Of a stretch of DNA of 64,000 bases, positions 22,292-32,831 are shown one piece after another (position 1 is the stretch's first letter; every line of letters begins with the position of its first letter). The notes below the pieces were generated by a model. The model was not told where the DNA came from, did not search any database, and saw nothing but the letters and a program-made list of their open reading frames with translations. The position numbers and the translations under genes were made by a program. The DNA is taken from the NCBI GenBank assembly GCA_017893485.1, contig CM030366.1, forward strand, positions 199,759,173 through 199,823,172. Direction: 5' to 3'. This DNA is from Hemerocallis citrina (lineage: Eukaryota; Streptophyta; Magnoliopsida; Asparagales; Asphodelaceae).

Positions 22292-22508
22292 AATAACGGG
22301 ATAGAGGCTTCGGCTCCAGCCCCGAATAAATAAATAATTAAAGAATAGTACAGTCAGAAAGTTACAAGCTAGCAAAGAGCCAACTAGAAACACAAAATAC
22401 AACAAAGAAAACAAAAAACACGTCGACGCTAATGAGATATTAGCCCCCGACAACAAACAACAGGAACAACCAGAGGGCATCGGACACGCCTGAGGATGAC
22501 GACAAAAG
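22292..22508. repeat. 217-bp direct duplication flanking copia, left copy
   Basis: This is the 3' end of the LINE. It matches 28427-28643 over exactly 217 bp with two differences that I can see. Its last base abuts the left LTR of the copia element, and the other copy starts directly after the right LTR. Confidence 0.9.
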
Positions 22509-22775
22509 TGTTGATACTGATTTGGGGAAATTAGGGTTAGGGTTAATCTCTAGCCGCTTAAGATATTATATCCTGCTTATCAGTATTGGAATATCACAGG
22601 GCACTACCTCTAGACCAGCTTATATAGAGATTAGACTGGGTTTAGGGTACTGGGCTTTTAGCCCACTCAACCCGTTCCAATATTAATACATAACACGTGT
22701 AAACCCGTGTTGCCCCATAGAATAATATACACAATATTATCCTATTATAATGAGAATATACATATACATCCAACA
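22509..22775 (-). repeat. 3' LTR of copia element
   Basis: 267 bp. On the minus strand it begins TGTTGGATGTATATG and ends CAGTATCAACA. It differs from the other LTR at four sites. Confidence 0.95.
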
Positions 22776-23769
22776 ATCTCCTCCTATATTCTCAGTATAT
22801 TAGGCTAAGCAATGTTATAATATTGGATCACAAAAATTCAAACATTATTGAATCATAAAGAACATGGATCATAGACTAAATCAATTATAACTTGAATAGT
22901 TCAAATATGACTAAACCAAAATAATCAAATAGTTCTAAAACCATAAATGAATAGTTCACAAAGACTAAACCAACAAAGCATAATCATAATCTCAAGTCAA
23001 CCAAACAATAAACTTCAAAATAAACGAAAAGTTTTAAGCTCAATCAAATAAAGAGTCTTAAACTTAAAATAGAAGTTTCTCCAAGCAATTGACAAACTAT
23101 TCTTGCTAGTTCTTTTGTGTCTACTCCTCCATATCGAGCAAATCATCATTCTCAAAATCAAAGTTGACTGATTCATTTCCATTGCCTTTGCTGCCATCTG
23201 TTTAAACATAACACATAGAAATCGCATGAGTCGCTTCTCTTAGAGTTCAAATGAAATGTATAAGAGTATCTAGTTCATGCTAAAGAACTTAGTACAATTC
23301 AACATAGATATGCAAAGGTACATCATAAGCATCACAATCAAGTATCTTTATCAAAATAAAGTACAAGAACTATTATAGTTTCTACACAAGAACTATACTG
23401 TGTTTCATGTTGGAATGATAGAATTGTTAGATCAATTATGGTTAAGTTCTGAATCATCAAGATTGGAATGAAACATAAACCCCATAAAAGAGATATATCA
23501 TCAAAGTTGGAATGATATAACAACAGTTCTCAACATCGGAAACACATCGACAAATTTTCATGCTTTCTTTTGGAATAAAAGATAATTTTATGTAAGTTTT
23601 GAAACATATATAACATCATCAAATTTGGAATGAAGTTATATATCAACAATAAATACATAAAACTTTTCTAATTATCTAAAGCATGTCAACTGTCAAGATT
23701 GATGCTTAAAGTTTGAACTACTCTATGGCTCTCAACTTTGGATTCTAATTTATCAAAATAACTAGGGTG

Positions 23770-24234
23770 TTAAAACTTATCCTCAAAAGTTTTTAACCTC
23801 ATTTTCCCCACAGTTTTGATAATTAGATCTCTACTTAGTCCTTTTGTAAAGGCATCAGCCACATTCTTTTCTGATCGTACATCAATAAGGGCAATTGTCC
23901 CTTGTTTAATGAGATAGTTCAACTTGGCCTGTCTAAGGCTCACAACACGTCTCTTACCATTGTAGAGAGTGTTGTTAGCTACAATATTTGCAGCTTGATT
24001 GTCACAATAAAGACTGAGAGTGGTTACTCTAAACCTTCTCAAAGGAATATCTAACAATAGCTCTTTTATCCATTCCGCTTCTTCACCAGCACAAGATAGC
24101 GCAAAGAGTTCTGACTCCATGGATGAAAAGGCAAGACCAGGTTGTCTTTTAGATTTCCATGACACAGCTGCTCCTCCTAATATAAACACATAACCACTAG
24201 TGGACCTACTGTCACCATTTTCTGAGCACCACAT
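23770..24234 (-). pseudogene. copia RNase H segment, frameshifted from pol
   Basis: Continuation of pol in another frame: [41 protein letters not shown], then [13 protein letters not shown]. These are the copia RNase H blocks. It overlaps the end of the upstream ORF, and a one-base shift near 24220-24230 separates them. The usual 'RHI-RHN' stretch reads [12 protein letters not shown] here, an unusual or decayed version. Confidence 0.85.
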
Positions 24235-26843
24235 GCATTAGAGTATCCCTCTAGTACTGAAGGATAACCAGAGTAGCACAAAGCAAACTCTTGAGTACCA
24301 TTTAGGTTTCCCAGTAGCCTCTCAAGGGCATTCCAGTGTAATTGACTAGGATTGCTAGTGAACCTGCTCAGCATGCCTATCGCAAAGGCTATGTCAGGTC
24401 TAGTGCATGTCATTGCATACATGAGACTCCCAATAAGTTTAGAGTAATCTAACTGTCTCACTGTTGCACCATCGTTAGGTGTCAACTTTTTGGTATTATC
24501 ATAAGGTGTATTAAACCTTTTGCAATCACTGTATCCCCAGTCCTTCAACACACTTTTAATATAGTGGGATTGGCTAAGGGTTATTCCTTGCCTTCTAAAG
24601 CCCACTCTCATACCCAATATGGTGTCCACAACACCTAGGTCTTTCATATTGAATTGTTTGGATAGCATGGTTTTGACTTTTATAACAATAGAGAGGTCAC
24701 TTTCAACAACTAGCAAGTCATCAACATACAAGCAAATAATGACAATTTTATTCGATTCATCACGATAATAAAGGCATTTGTCAGAATTACTAGATTCAAA
24801 ACCTAAGCTCTTTATTGTTTTATCAAATTTTTCATGCCACAATTTTGGTGCTTGTTTTAGACCATACAAAGATTTTATTAACTTGCAAACCTTATGTTCT
24901 GAACCTTTAAGTACAAAACCTTCAGGTTGATTCATATAGATTTCTTCATTGAGATCACCGTTTAGGAAAGCAGTCTTAACATCCATTTGATGAATAACAA
25001 ATTTTTCAATAGATGCTATGGCTAGAAGAATCCTTATTGTAGCAATGTGGCAAACTGGTGAATAAATATCAAAATAATCCATCCCACTTTGTTGAGTATA
25101 ACCTTTAGCTACTAAGCGTGCTTTATACTTAGCTACAGTTCCATCAGGATTAAGTTTCTTCTTCAAAACCCACTTGTTTCCTATAGTTTTAGCCCCTACT
25201 GGCAAATTAACCAATTCCCAAATGTTGTTCTGCAATAAAGAATCCATTTCATCATCAATTGCTTCTTTCCAAAGCAAACCATCCCTAGACCTTAAGGCTT
25301 CCTTAACACTAACAGGGTCAGCTGCTAGTGCATAAGTCACGAAGTCATCACCATAGGTTCTAGGTATTTTATCTCTTGTAGAGAGTCTTCTTAATTCAAC
25401 ATTATGTGAGGGTTCAGTGTCAGTTGAAATGTATCTAGATTCCTGTTGTGGATCGTTCCTAGTGTCTGCAGGTTCAGATAATGAGATGCCTTTATCTTTG
25501 ATGAACATATCTTCAAAGAATTCTGCATCTCTTGATTCTATTACTTTGTTGAGAGATAGATCTAAAAATCTGTCTGCAGCACTATCAACTGCACTACCCA
25601 AATACACATACGTATTTGTTCGAGGTCCCACTTTAGGCCTTCTAGGGTCAGGTATCCTAACAAAAGCAATACAGTCCCATGTTCTTAATTTATTAAAATT
25701 GGGTGTGTGCTTATGCCACAGTTCATACGGTGTAGCAGGTAACTTAGAGTGTGGCAACATGTTCAAAATATTATTAGCAGTTAATACAGCCTCATCCCAA
25801 AAATGTGAAGGTAATCCAACAGTCAATAACATAGAATTCAACATCTCTGTGAGTGTTCGATTCTTTCTTTCGGCAATACCATTTGACTGTGGTGAGTAGG
25901 GTGCTGTAGTTTCTGCTATGATTCCATGTGAGTTACAAAATTCTCTGAATCCTAATGAAACATATTCGCCACCTCTATCTGATCTGAATCTTTTAATTTT
26001 AGCATCTAACTGATTCTCAACACGGTCCTTAAATTCTTTGAATTTTTCTAGTGCTTCATCCTTAGTTTTTAACAGATAAATGTGACAATATCTAGAGTAA
26101 TCATCTATAAAAGTGATTAAATACTTCCGACCTCCTTGTGTCATAAAACTCTTGAAATCACATATGTCAGAATGTATCAACTCAAGTAGTTGTGTACTCC
26201 TAGAGACGGTACGAAAAGGTCTTCTAGTTATCTTTGTTTGAGCACACACTTCACATTTGTCACCTTTAATGGATGTGTCAATTGGCAAGTTAAAAGTTTT
26301 AGCAACATTAAGAATCTTAACATAGTTCACATGTCCCAGCCTATTATGCCATGTATGTGGACTACACAATTTGGAACTAATATTGTTGATTACTTCATCT
26401 GCTAAACTAATTCTGTACGTGCCATTAACTAAATAAGCACAACCAAAATAAAAAGAATTTACAGACAAGATAGCTTTACCACTAATCATAGTAACGACCA
26501 TACCAGCATGATTTAGTAAGCTAATAGAGATCAAGTTCTTAGCTAAAGCAGGTACATATTTAACATTTCGCAAAATTAAAGTTTTACCTGAGGAGAGACT
26601 AAGATTCGCTGTCCCGGTTTGAAGCACCTTCACTGATTCTCCATTTGCCATTGAAACTGATTCATTTGCAGCTCTCAGATCAGATAGTAGGGTCTCATCG
26701 TTGCAAGCATGACAGGTGGCTCCCGAGTCCAACAACCAACTAGCAGAGGTACTGGCCTTTACATCACCAACAACACAAAGAAAATTGGTGGGCTCAGTTT
26801 TCTCCTCCAACAAGTTCACCTTTTCCATGTTGGGTTGTTCCAC
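24177..26843 (-). CDS. copia polyprotein: protease, integrase, RT
   Basis: An 888-residue open frame on the minus strand. Protease lies near residues 30-60 ([14 protein letters not shown], active-site DSGA). The pre-integrase region follows ([12 protein letters not shown]), then the integrase zinc finger C-x2-C (CEVCAQTK). The integrase core has D, D and E in [15 protein letters not shown] and [16 protein letters not shown] follows with [45 protein letters not shown] and the catalytic LYVDDLL. The natural polyprotein should join gag upstream and RNase H downstream. Both joins are broken by frameshifts, so this long frame is a surviving part. A zinc knuckle with its first Cys replaced by Trp (WYNCRKWGHHASEC) lies just upstream of the first Met. 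Confidence 0.9.
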   Translation of the reverse strand: MEQPNMEKVNLLEEKTEPTNFLCVVGDVKASTSASWLLDSGATCHACNDETLLSDLRAANESVSMANGESVKVLQTGTANLSLSSGKTLILRNVKYVPALAKNLISISLLNHAGMVVTMISGKAILSVNSFYFGCAYLVNGTYRISLADEVINNISSKLCSPHTWHNRLGHVNYVKILNVAKTFNLPIDTSIKGDKCEVCAQTKITRRPFRTVSRSTQLLELIHSDICDFKSFMTQGGRKYLITFIDDYSRYCHIYLLKTKDEALEKFKEFKDRVENQLDAKIKRFRSDRGGEYVSLGFREFCNSHGIIAETTAPYSPQSNGIAERKNRTLTEMLNSMLLTVGLPSHFWDEAVLTANNILNMLPHSKLPATPYELWHKHTPNFNKLRTWDCIAFVRIPDPRRPKVGPRTNTYVYLGSAVDSAADRFLDLSLNKVIESRDAEFFEDMFIKDKGISLSEPADTRNDPQQESRYISTDTEPSHNVELRRLSTRDKIPRTYGDDFVTYALAADPVSVKEALRSRDGLLWKEAIDDEMDSLLQNNIWELVNLPVGAKTIGNKWVLKKKLNPDGTVAKYKARLVAKGYTQQSGMDYFDIYSPVCHIATIRILLAIASIEKFVIHQMDVKTAFLNGDLNEEIYMNQPEGFVLKGSEHKVCKLIKSLYGLKQAPKLWHEKFDKTIKSLGFESSNSDKCLYYRDESNKIVIICLYVDDLLVVESDLSIVIKVKTMLSKQFNMKDLGVVDTILGMRVGFRRQGITLSQSHYIKSVLKDWGYSDCKRFNTPYDNTKKLTPNDGATVRQLDYSKLIGSLMYAMTCTRPDIAFAIGMLSRFTSNPSQLHWNALERLLGNLNGTQEFALCYSGYPSVLEGYSNACGAQKMVTVGPLVVMCLY

Positions 26844-27631
26844 TTTGGGTAGCCTGCACTCAGAGGCATGATGTCCCCACTTTCTGCAGTTGTACCATTT
26901 CCCTTTCTTTTTAGCAATTTTCTTCGTGACTTCTAACTTAGTTGGTTCACCTTTAAAATTAAACTTGTTCTTCTTGAACTTAGGAGTGCGTTGGTATTGG
27001 TTAACACATTAGCAGTAGAAAGTTGTTTATTGACCAATTCCAAATTCATCCTAGTTCTAGTCTCATCTTCAACTTTGATGCAACGTTTTAGATGTGCAAG
27101 TTTAATTTGTTCAGGCAACCTATACATCTCAGTCTTAAAAGATAGCCACGAAGCAGGTAACTTATAAATTATTGCTCCAGTAAGGAACTCATCACACACA
27201 GTAATGTTTTCAGTTTTTAGTTTCCCTACTAGATTCTCTAAATCTGTTACCTGAGGAAGGATTGCATTTTCTTCTTTAAAAGTGAAACCCATGAACTTAT
27301 CAACTAGATGTGCCTTAGAAACTTTCTCTTCTTTCTTAAATTCATCTAGTAGATTATCCCAAATTTATTTAGCAGTTTCATATTTCATATACACGTCTGC
27401 AAGGCGATCTGATATGCTATTCAATAAGAATTCTCTACATAAGTCTTCATCAGTTACCCATGTTGCATCGTCAACATCTTCAACACATTCATCATATGTT
27501 GTTTGACATGTATAGAAGATTTTCATGAATTTCATCCCGTATTGGGCTTTTCTTTTCCAACTATTAAACTCAACACTACTGAATCCCTCTAATTTGGGAA
27601 CCTCGTACGGACGACTATGTTTTTCCATCAC
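26844..27631 (-). pseudogene. copia gag, one stop and one frameshift
   Basis: It starts MMEKHSRPYEVPKLEGFSSV (27631), the usual N-terminus of this gag type (Y-VPKLEG-N). A TAA replaces a Glu codon at 27365-27367, in the expected 'AKEIWDNL' stretch. The same frame then continues through LVGKLKTENITVCDEFL and LPASWLSFKTEMYRLPEQI to 26933. A frameshift near 26990 separates this from the zinc-knuckle stretch. Gag would form the particle shell. Confidence 0.85.
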
Positions 27632-28159
27632 AAAGGAATAAACAATAGATTCCCAACAGTAGAGAGTTCTTTCTAAACAGTTACTACTTATTGATTTAGT
27701 AAAGAGAAAGTAAAGAGTTTAGAATGGACCGATCTGAAGAGCACACAGCAATGAGTCAAGAGAACCCAAATCTGATCCGATCTGATCCCAAACAGCAGCA
27801 GCAATCGATCGATGAGAGAGCCACCAATCTGATCCACTGTTCTTCCCCACACACCAAGTGGCTCCAGTCGACTAGATCTGGTCTTGCGTTGCTCGACTTC
27901 AAGAATCGCAACCAAGGAAGGGAAGATCAACACCGGCGACGATGCACCGGATCAACGACGACAGCGGCGAGCGGGATCGCGACGGCTGCGCTCTGATCGC
28001 GACGGCGCGGCGTTGGGATTGCGACGGCTGCGCTCTGATAGCGACGGCTCGGCGTTCGAGATCTTGTCGACGACGGCGCTCTGGATCAGCGACGGCGGCG
28101 ACGGTCTTGGTCGGAGACAGCGGCGACGGGAAGTAGAAGAAGGTTTAATATCTTAAGAT
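27632..28159 (-). other. copia 5' leader, GC-rich
   Basis: Between gag and the 5' LTR. It contains GCGACGGCTGCGCTCTGAT-type units repeated about every 45-50 bp (27970-28080). No recognisable primer binding site next to the LTR (minus strand begins ATCTTAAGATATTAAACC). Confidence 0.6.
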
Positions 28160-28426
28160 TGTTGATACTGATTTGGGGAAATTAGGGTTAGGGTTAATCT
28201 CTAGCCGCTTAAGATATTATATCCTGCTTATCAGTATTGAAATATCACAGGGCACTACCTCTAGACCAGCTTATATAGAGATTAGACTGGGTTTAGGGTA
28301 CTGGGCTTTTAGCCCACTCAACCCGTTCTAATATTAATACATAACACGTGTAAACCCGTATTGCCCCATAGAATAATATACACAATATTATCCTATCATA
28401 ATGAGAATATACATATACATCCAACA
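28160..28426 (-). repeat. 5' LTR of copia element
   Basis: 267 bp, partner of 22509-22775. It should hold the promoter. The LINE sequence resumes at the next base. Confidence 0.95.
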
Positions 28427-28643
28427 AATAACAGGATAGAGGCTTCGGCTCCAGCCCCGAATAAATAAATAATTAAAGAATAGTACAGTCAGAAAGTTAC
28501 AAGCTAGCAAAGAGCCAACTAGAAACACAAAATACAACAAAGAAAACAAAAAACACGTCGATGCTAATGAGATATTAGCCCCCGACAACAAACAACAGGA
28601 ACAACCAGAGGGCATCGGACACGCCTGAGGATGACGACAAAAG
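28427..28643. repeat. 217-bp direct duplication flanking copia, right copy
   Basis: Starts AATAACAGGATAGAGGC directly after the LTR and ends GACGACAAAAG, the same two end points as the left copy. It then continues without break into more LINE sequence. Confidence 0.9.
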
Positions 28644-29281
28644 ATCCACCCAAAAGCCCACAACACTCCCCGCAGAAGCTCCCAATCTCGGGCAACGGTA
28701 GAGGCAAGAAAAGAATGGGGAATAAGGCATCAGTCGGAGGCCCGGCCACACAGCACAACCGAAGGAGGACCCGATCAAGAAACTTGGGACGCCAGCCGAC
28801 CAGGAGGAGAGAGGCCCCAGACAGCCACCGCGAGAAGGGGATGCCAGCCCCTTCCAACACAGGAAAAGGGAGAACCAGAACCCAGAAAGAAGCCACCAAC
28901 ACTCCAACCCAAAGGAGACCACCAATGGCCCCTAGGCCCACCCCCTCCCTCCCCCCGCAACAGCCACCGAAACACCCCACAAATTGAACCAAACATGCTG
29001 GAGCAGACAGCGAAAGACCTACCACTAACCAGCTCAAGCACCCAACAAAACCACCAGCCAATAGAGAGGAAAAGAAAACACAGAGCCCAAAGAAAACAGG
29101 ACCATCATCCACCGCACGAAGGACAGACGGAAAATAAAACAACACAACAAAAGTATCGAGAGCAAATACAGCGCACAGAAACACCATGGCAAAGCACAGA
29201 ATTGCCTCCAAACAACCAAGCACAGACCATACAAACACCTAGGCAGTAAAGATGAGAAGAAAACATATTGCCCAAAGAAGA

Positions 29282-29942
29282 TGATATGGCTAAAAAATAG
29301 GATTAAATCGGGACCGTTCACATCGGACTCGAATCTTAAAGCTCAGGGGCAAAACGGTAATTTCACATGCAAATGGGTCCGAAGCGGGTACTGGGTCTCC
29401 TTCTCACAGATCCAATAACCCGCAAACGGATCCACATCAGCTGGGTACGAGTTTCAACCCGCTACCAACCCGATCCGACAAGATACAATCAAGGTCCCTG
29501 ATTAGATCTAAATCAACGGCCATGATTCACAGCTATCTTTTCACTGGGGATTAGGGATTAAATTCCTTAACTGATTATAGGGGATATACCTTATCAGATT
29601 ACATGCCTTATCTGATTACGGGGAATATTCCTTATCTAATCACGGGGATTACATTCCTAAAACCAGTCCCTAAGACGCCTATAAATACCCCTCACCCATC
29701 TCCATTAAGAGGTAATCAATCTTTCTCTAGTTAAACGCTCTTTCATAATCATTTCTGGTTACTGACTTGAGCGTCGGAGGGTGCGTCGCCGGGATCAACC
29801 CCGGTGTCTCGCACTTCCTTGCAGGTGAACGGCGGGAGTCAACGGTCAAGCTCCGGCGGAACAGGTTAGGTGTTTGCTATTCAGGTTTCCTACGAACTCA
29901 CAAATTCATCTGTTTGCCCCCACACCGAATTTAGCGGCAACA
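29282..29942 (+). repeat. 5' LTR of the gag-only gypsy element
   Basis: Starts TGATATGGCTAAAAAATAGG and ends TTTAGCGGCAACA. It is related to, but clearly diverged from, the LTR of the complete element (both start TGATATGG and share the block from GGTAATTTCACATGCAAA). Confidence 0.95.
29689..29697 (+). promoter_or_regulatory. LTR TATA box
   Basis: CTATAAATA in the LTR, followed by a pyrimidine-rich stretch. The same box is at the same LTR position in the complete element (52433-52441 on the minus strand), so it is the probable core promoter of the genomic RNA. Confidence 0.6.
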
Positions 29943-29961
29943 GATTGGCGCCGTCTGTGGG
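29943..29961 (+). other. Primer binding site of the gag-only element
   Basis: GATTGGCGCCGTCTGTGGG directly after the LTR. The identical stretch occurs next to the 5' LTR of the complete element, and a diverged one (GGTTGGCACCGTCTGTGGA) in the decayed element at 59872. The tRNA was not determined. Confidence 0.8.
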
Positions 29962-30016
29962 AAAAACATACGAATAGCAGCCCCTCCTCTTTCCGTCGAC
30001 TAGATCTTCTCCAGCC

Positions 30017-31753
30017 ATGCCTCCGAGAAAAGCCAAATCTAGGGGGTCCAACCGTGGGCCCAATCCCGCCGATCAGCAGGAGCCAGTCCCTGACCAACCC
30101 GTTCTGCAGCAGGAACGACCTCCCCTTCAGCAAGATCAGCCCCTTCAGAATCAGCAACCCCCCAAGGGTCCGACCGGACCTCAGAATGCTGGTGCGGGGG
30201 GCTCCCGCGGAAAGCAACCTCTCCACCAAGACCGCATCTCCATACACAATGCCTCTACGGATTCCATGGCATCACACAATCCTCAGAGTCGGCAGAAGAA
30301 GGACGTGGATCTTCGTCACCGTCTGGACGAAAAACGGGCCCGAGAGGGAACCTCCCGCCACTATCGTCCGGGTGAACGATCTCCCCGTCACCGGGATTAC
30401 AGAAGGTCTCCTAACCGTAGGGGGCGAAGGGAATCCCCCGAGCATCGCGGAAGAAGGCCACGCTCCCCCGTGGGTCGGCAGCAGCCTAAGAACGAGGAGG
30501 CACCAATCACCCGTGCCGAGTTCCAGCAGTTCCAAGCGACCATCCTACAAGCTCTCACCAACGCACCCAAGGCTCCATCTCCTCCCCCGGTCCGAAGCCC
30601 TCGCCGACGGTTCCCCTCTCCTCGTCCTGCTCCTACTAACTCCCGGCGTACCCCAAGTCCTCGTCGCTCCCGAAGCTACCGTCGCCGCAGCCCTCGTTCT
30701 CCTTCGTATGAAGATGAGTCTCGAGGCTCGGCAGATCACCGTCGGAGGGATGACGCCATGTACCGCCGTCTTCATGAAGTAGAAAGGTGCCTGGGTCGGA
30801 TAAACCGAGAAGAGGAGCTTAGGGGGAGGACCCTACGTCCTAGCCAACCCCCTTTCTCCCGAACCATAGTGGATGCACCTGTCCCGTTCGGCTTCAAACC
30901 TCCCCAATTTGAGACTTACACCGGGGAGACCGATCCAGTCGATCACATCGAAAGCTTTAAGACTTTGATGCTCCTCCATCAAGCTTCCGATGCCCTCCTC
31001 TGCAAAACCTTCCCCGCGACACTGAAGGGCCCGGCTCGAGAGTGGTACTCCCGCCTCGCACCGTCTTCCATATTCTCCTTCGAGCAGTTCGAGACACTCT
31101 TCATCACCCACTTCGTGAGTAGCAGGCGCACGGAGAAGACCAGCATTTCACTCCTCCAACTTAGGCAAGAGAAAGGTGAGAAGTTAAGAGACTATGTGAA
31201 GAGGTTCACAGCCGAAGCCAGGACTATAGCCTCCCTCGACCAATCCGTCGCAACAGCCGCCTTCCAATCCAACGTCTTCAATTCCAGCCTCCGCTCCTCT
31301 CTTGCTAAGAAGCCTCCACAGAACTTTGCCGACCTCCTTCTCAGGTGTGACAAGTACATTCGTGCCGAAGAGGCCGCCTACCCTCCAAGCTTCGGAGGGT
31401 CTGCCTCAGGGACGAAACGAAAGCTGGCCGAAGAAGATGAGGGCTCCCAAAAATCCCAGAAGGACAGCAATGGACAGCATCGCCCGACTCCTCGGTTTGA
31501 GAAGTTCACCCCCCTCATTGCCAACATATCAGAAGTCCTTATGGAGGTGGACAACGAAGGGCTACTCCGCGCTCCCCCGAGAATGAATACACCTGGCAAG
31601 AAGAGGAATAAGGATAAGTGGTGCCGCTTTCACAGGGACCACGGCCACGACACGGATGATTGTCGGGCTCTCAAGGAGGAGATCGAAGAACTCATACAGC
31701 GGGGGCACCTGATCCAGTTCGTCCAAAAAGAGGGGGCCGAGCTCCTCACCTGA
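30017..31753 (+). CDS. gag: Gag protein of the gag-only gypsy element
   Basis: 578 residues, intact. The N-terminal third is basic and Pro/Arg-rich (MPPRKAKSRGSNRG start). The retrotransposon gag domain follows at about 295-440 (PFGFKPPQFETYTGETDPVD, FPATLKGPAREWYSRLAPSS, RRTEKTSISLLQLRQEKGEK). Near 533-547 is a Cys/His knuckle (WCRFHRDHGHDTDDC). The protein stops about 25 residues later (KEGAELLT), where the complete element reads on into protease. Gag would form the particle and package the RNA. Overlapping open stretches on both strands are by-products of the GC-rich sequence. The start agrees with the conserved MPPRK of the related polyprotein. Confidence 0.93.
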   Translation: MPPRKAKSRGSNRGPNPADQQEPVPDQPVLQQERPPLQQDQPLQNQQPPKGPTGPQNAGAGGSRGKQPLHQDRISIHNASTDSMASHNPQSRQKKDVDLRHRLDEKRAREGTSRHYRPGERSPRHRDYRRSPNRRGRRESPEHRGRRPRSPVGRQQPKNEEAPITRAEFQQFQATILQALTNAPKAPSPPPVRSPRRRFPSPRPAPTNSRRTPSPRRSRSYRRRSPRSPSYEDESRGSADHRRRDDAMYRRLHEVERCLGRINREEELRGRTLRPSQPPFSRTIVDAPVPFGFKPPQFETYTGETDPVDHIESFKTLMLLHQASDALLCKTFPATLKGPAREWYSRLAPSSIFSFEQFETLFITHFVSSRRTEKTSISLLQLRQEKGEKLRDYVKRFTAEARTIASLDQSVATAAFQSNVFNSSLRSSLAKKPPQNFADLLLRCDKYIRAEEAAYPPSFGGSASGTKRKLAEEDEGSQKSQKDSNGQHRPTPRFEKFTPLIANISEVLMEVDNEGLLRAPPRMNTPGKKRNKDKWCRFHRDHGHDTDDCRALKEEIEELIQRGHLIQFVQKEGAELLT

Positions 31754-32060
31754 TCACCACCTCTTCCAAACGAACAGAAAGGCCCGCCGAGCTTCAAGAC
31801 TCAGCTCCTCCCAAGAGGTCCTCACCTTATTGTAGAAGTAGGATTTTGATTTTCAATAAGGCCGATGCTTGTAACCCGGCCAACAACATGTAATAACGGC
31901 ACGCTCTATTGAAGCAGCCACTTAGCTTATTTCAATAAAACCTTACGTTTTTCAATGGAAATTGTTGCTCTCGTTTCATCTCTATCTCTCCGAGTCACGA
32001 CTCGCTAAAAGGTGAGTTCGGAGCCCAGCCTCTTCTACATGGCTGCTCCCACAACTTGCT
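31754..32060 (+). other. Post-gag region with poly(A)-type signal
   Basis: After the gag stop. AATAAA at about 31934-31939 lies in a T-rich setting. The equivalent place behind pol in the complete element also carries AATAAA-type repeats (about 46280, minus strand). The join from gag to this stretch marks the lost pol region. Confidence 0.45.
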
Positions 32061-32066
32061 AAGCAC

Positions 32067-32610
32067 TTCACAATGGTTCGGAGTCCAACACTCGGTTCGA
32101 CTCTTCTTCCTCGGCTCGCCCACAGACGAGCCGGAAGTAGATCGCCGTTCGAAATTGCTCCTGCAGCCGTTGAATGGATCGGAGTCCAACACTTGGCTCG
32201 ATTTTGCTTCGCAAGTCCGCTCCTAAGCGGACTAGAAGTAGCTCGCCATTCGAAACTGCTCCTGCATCTCTTAAACTAATCACACAATGGTTCGGAGTCC
32301 AGCACTCGGCTCGACTCTTCCTCCTCGGCTCGTCTTCAGACGGGCCGGGAGTAGATCGCCGTTCGAAATTGCTCCTGCAGCCGTTGAATGGATCGGAGTC
32401 CAACACTTGGCTCGATTTTGCTTCGCAAGTCCGCTCCTAAGCGGACTAGAAGTAGCTCGCCATTCGAAACTGCTCCTGCATCCCTCAAACTAACCTCACG
32501 ATGGTCGGGGTCCTATGGCTCGACTTTACTTCACCGGCTCGTCCTTAAACGGGCCGGAGGAAGATAGCCATTCCGAACTGCCCCCACGACCATCCGAGCT
32601 GAGTTACCCA
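32067..32610 (+). repeat. 214-bp tandem repeats, gag-only element
   Basis: Two full units (32073-32286 and 32287-32500) and a partial diverged third. Each unit is itself a dimer of two related ~100-bp halves starting TGG(A/T)TCGGAGTCCA. Each half contains a perfect stem-loop, for example AGTCCGCTCCTAAGCGGACT at 32214-32233. The same family lies at 45602-46236 in the complete element. Confidence 0.9.
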
Positions 32611-32831
32611 TCTACCGAGAAGCAAAGTTGCGGAAAATGTGCCCCAAAATCCGTGCTCGGATCTGCCGAACAAGATTCATCTACCGAGCAGCTAAGCAGA
32701 TGAAGAGCAAGAAGAAAAAGAGACTAACGGGTCAGGGTCGGATCCAATACCCTCGGTCCGACCCATACCCTTCTTAGCTCCTTCATTTTTCTCCTTCTTC
32801 AGTCTTCCCGCCAAAGGTACCCAACACTTCT

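Larger units (their letters stand above)
22509..28426 (-). mobile_element. Ty1/copia retrotransposon, nearly complete
   Basis: 5,918 bp with 267-bp LTRs (22509-22775 and 28160-28426) that differ at four positions, all transitions. Order on the minus strand: LTR, GC-rich leader, gag, protease, integrase, RT, RNase H, polypurine tract (22776-22790, ATAGGAGGAGAT), LTR. It has one gag nonsense change, a frameshift before the zinc knuckle and one in RNase H, so it is recently dead. A standard initiator-Met primer binding site is not visible next to the 5' LTR. Instead of a 5-bp TSD it is flanked by a 217-bp duplication. Confidence 0.95.

Noticed and set aside
28564..29238. 224-codon minus-strand open frame
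   Set aside because: It lies in the LINE 3' UTR, is hydrophobic by T-richness, and a competing frame is equally open. The LINE ORF2 ends upstream at about 37950.
30272..31111. Minus-strand open frames opposite gag
   Set aside because: Shadows of the GC-rich gag gene with complementary codon bias.
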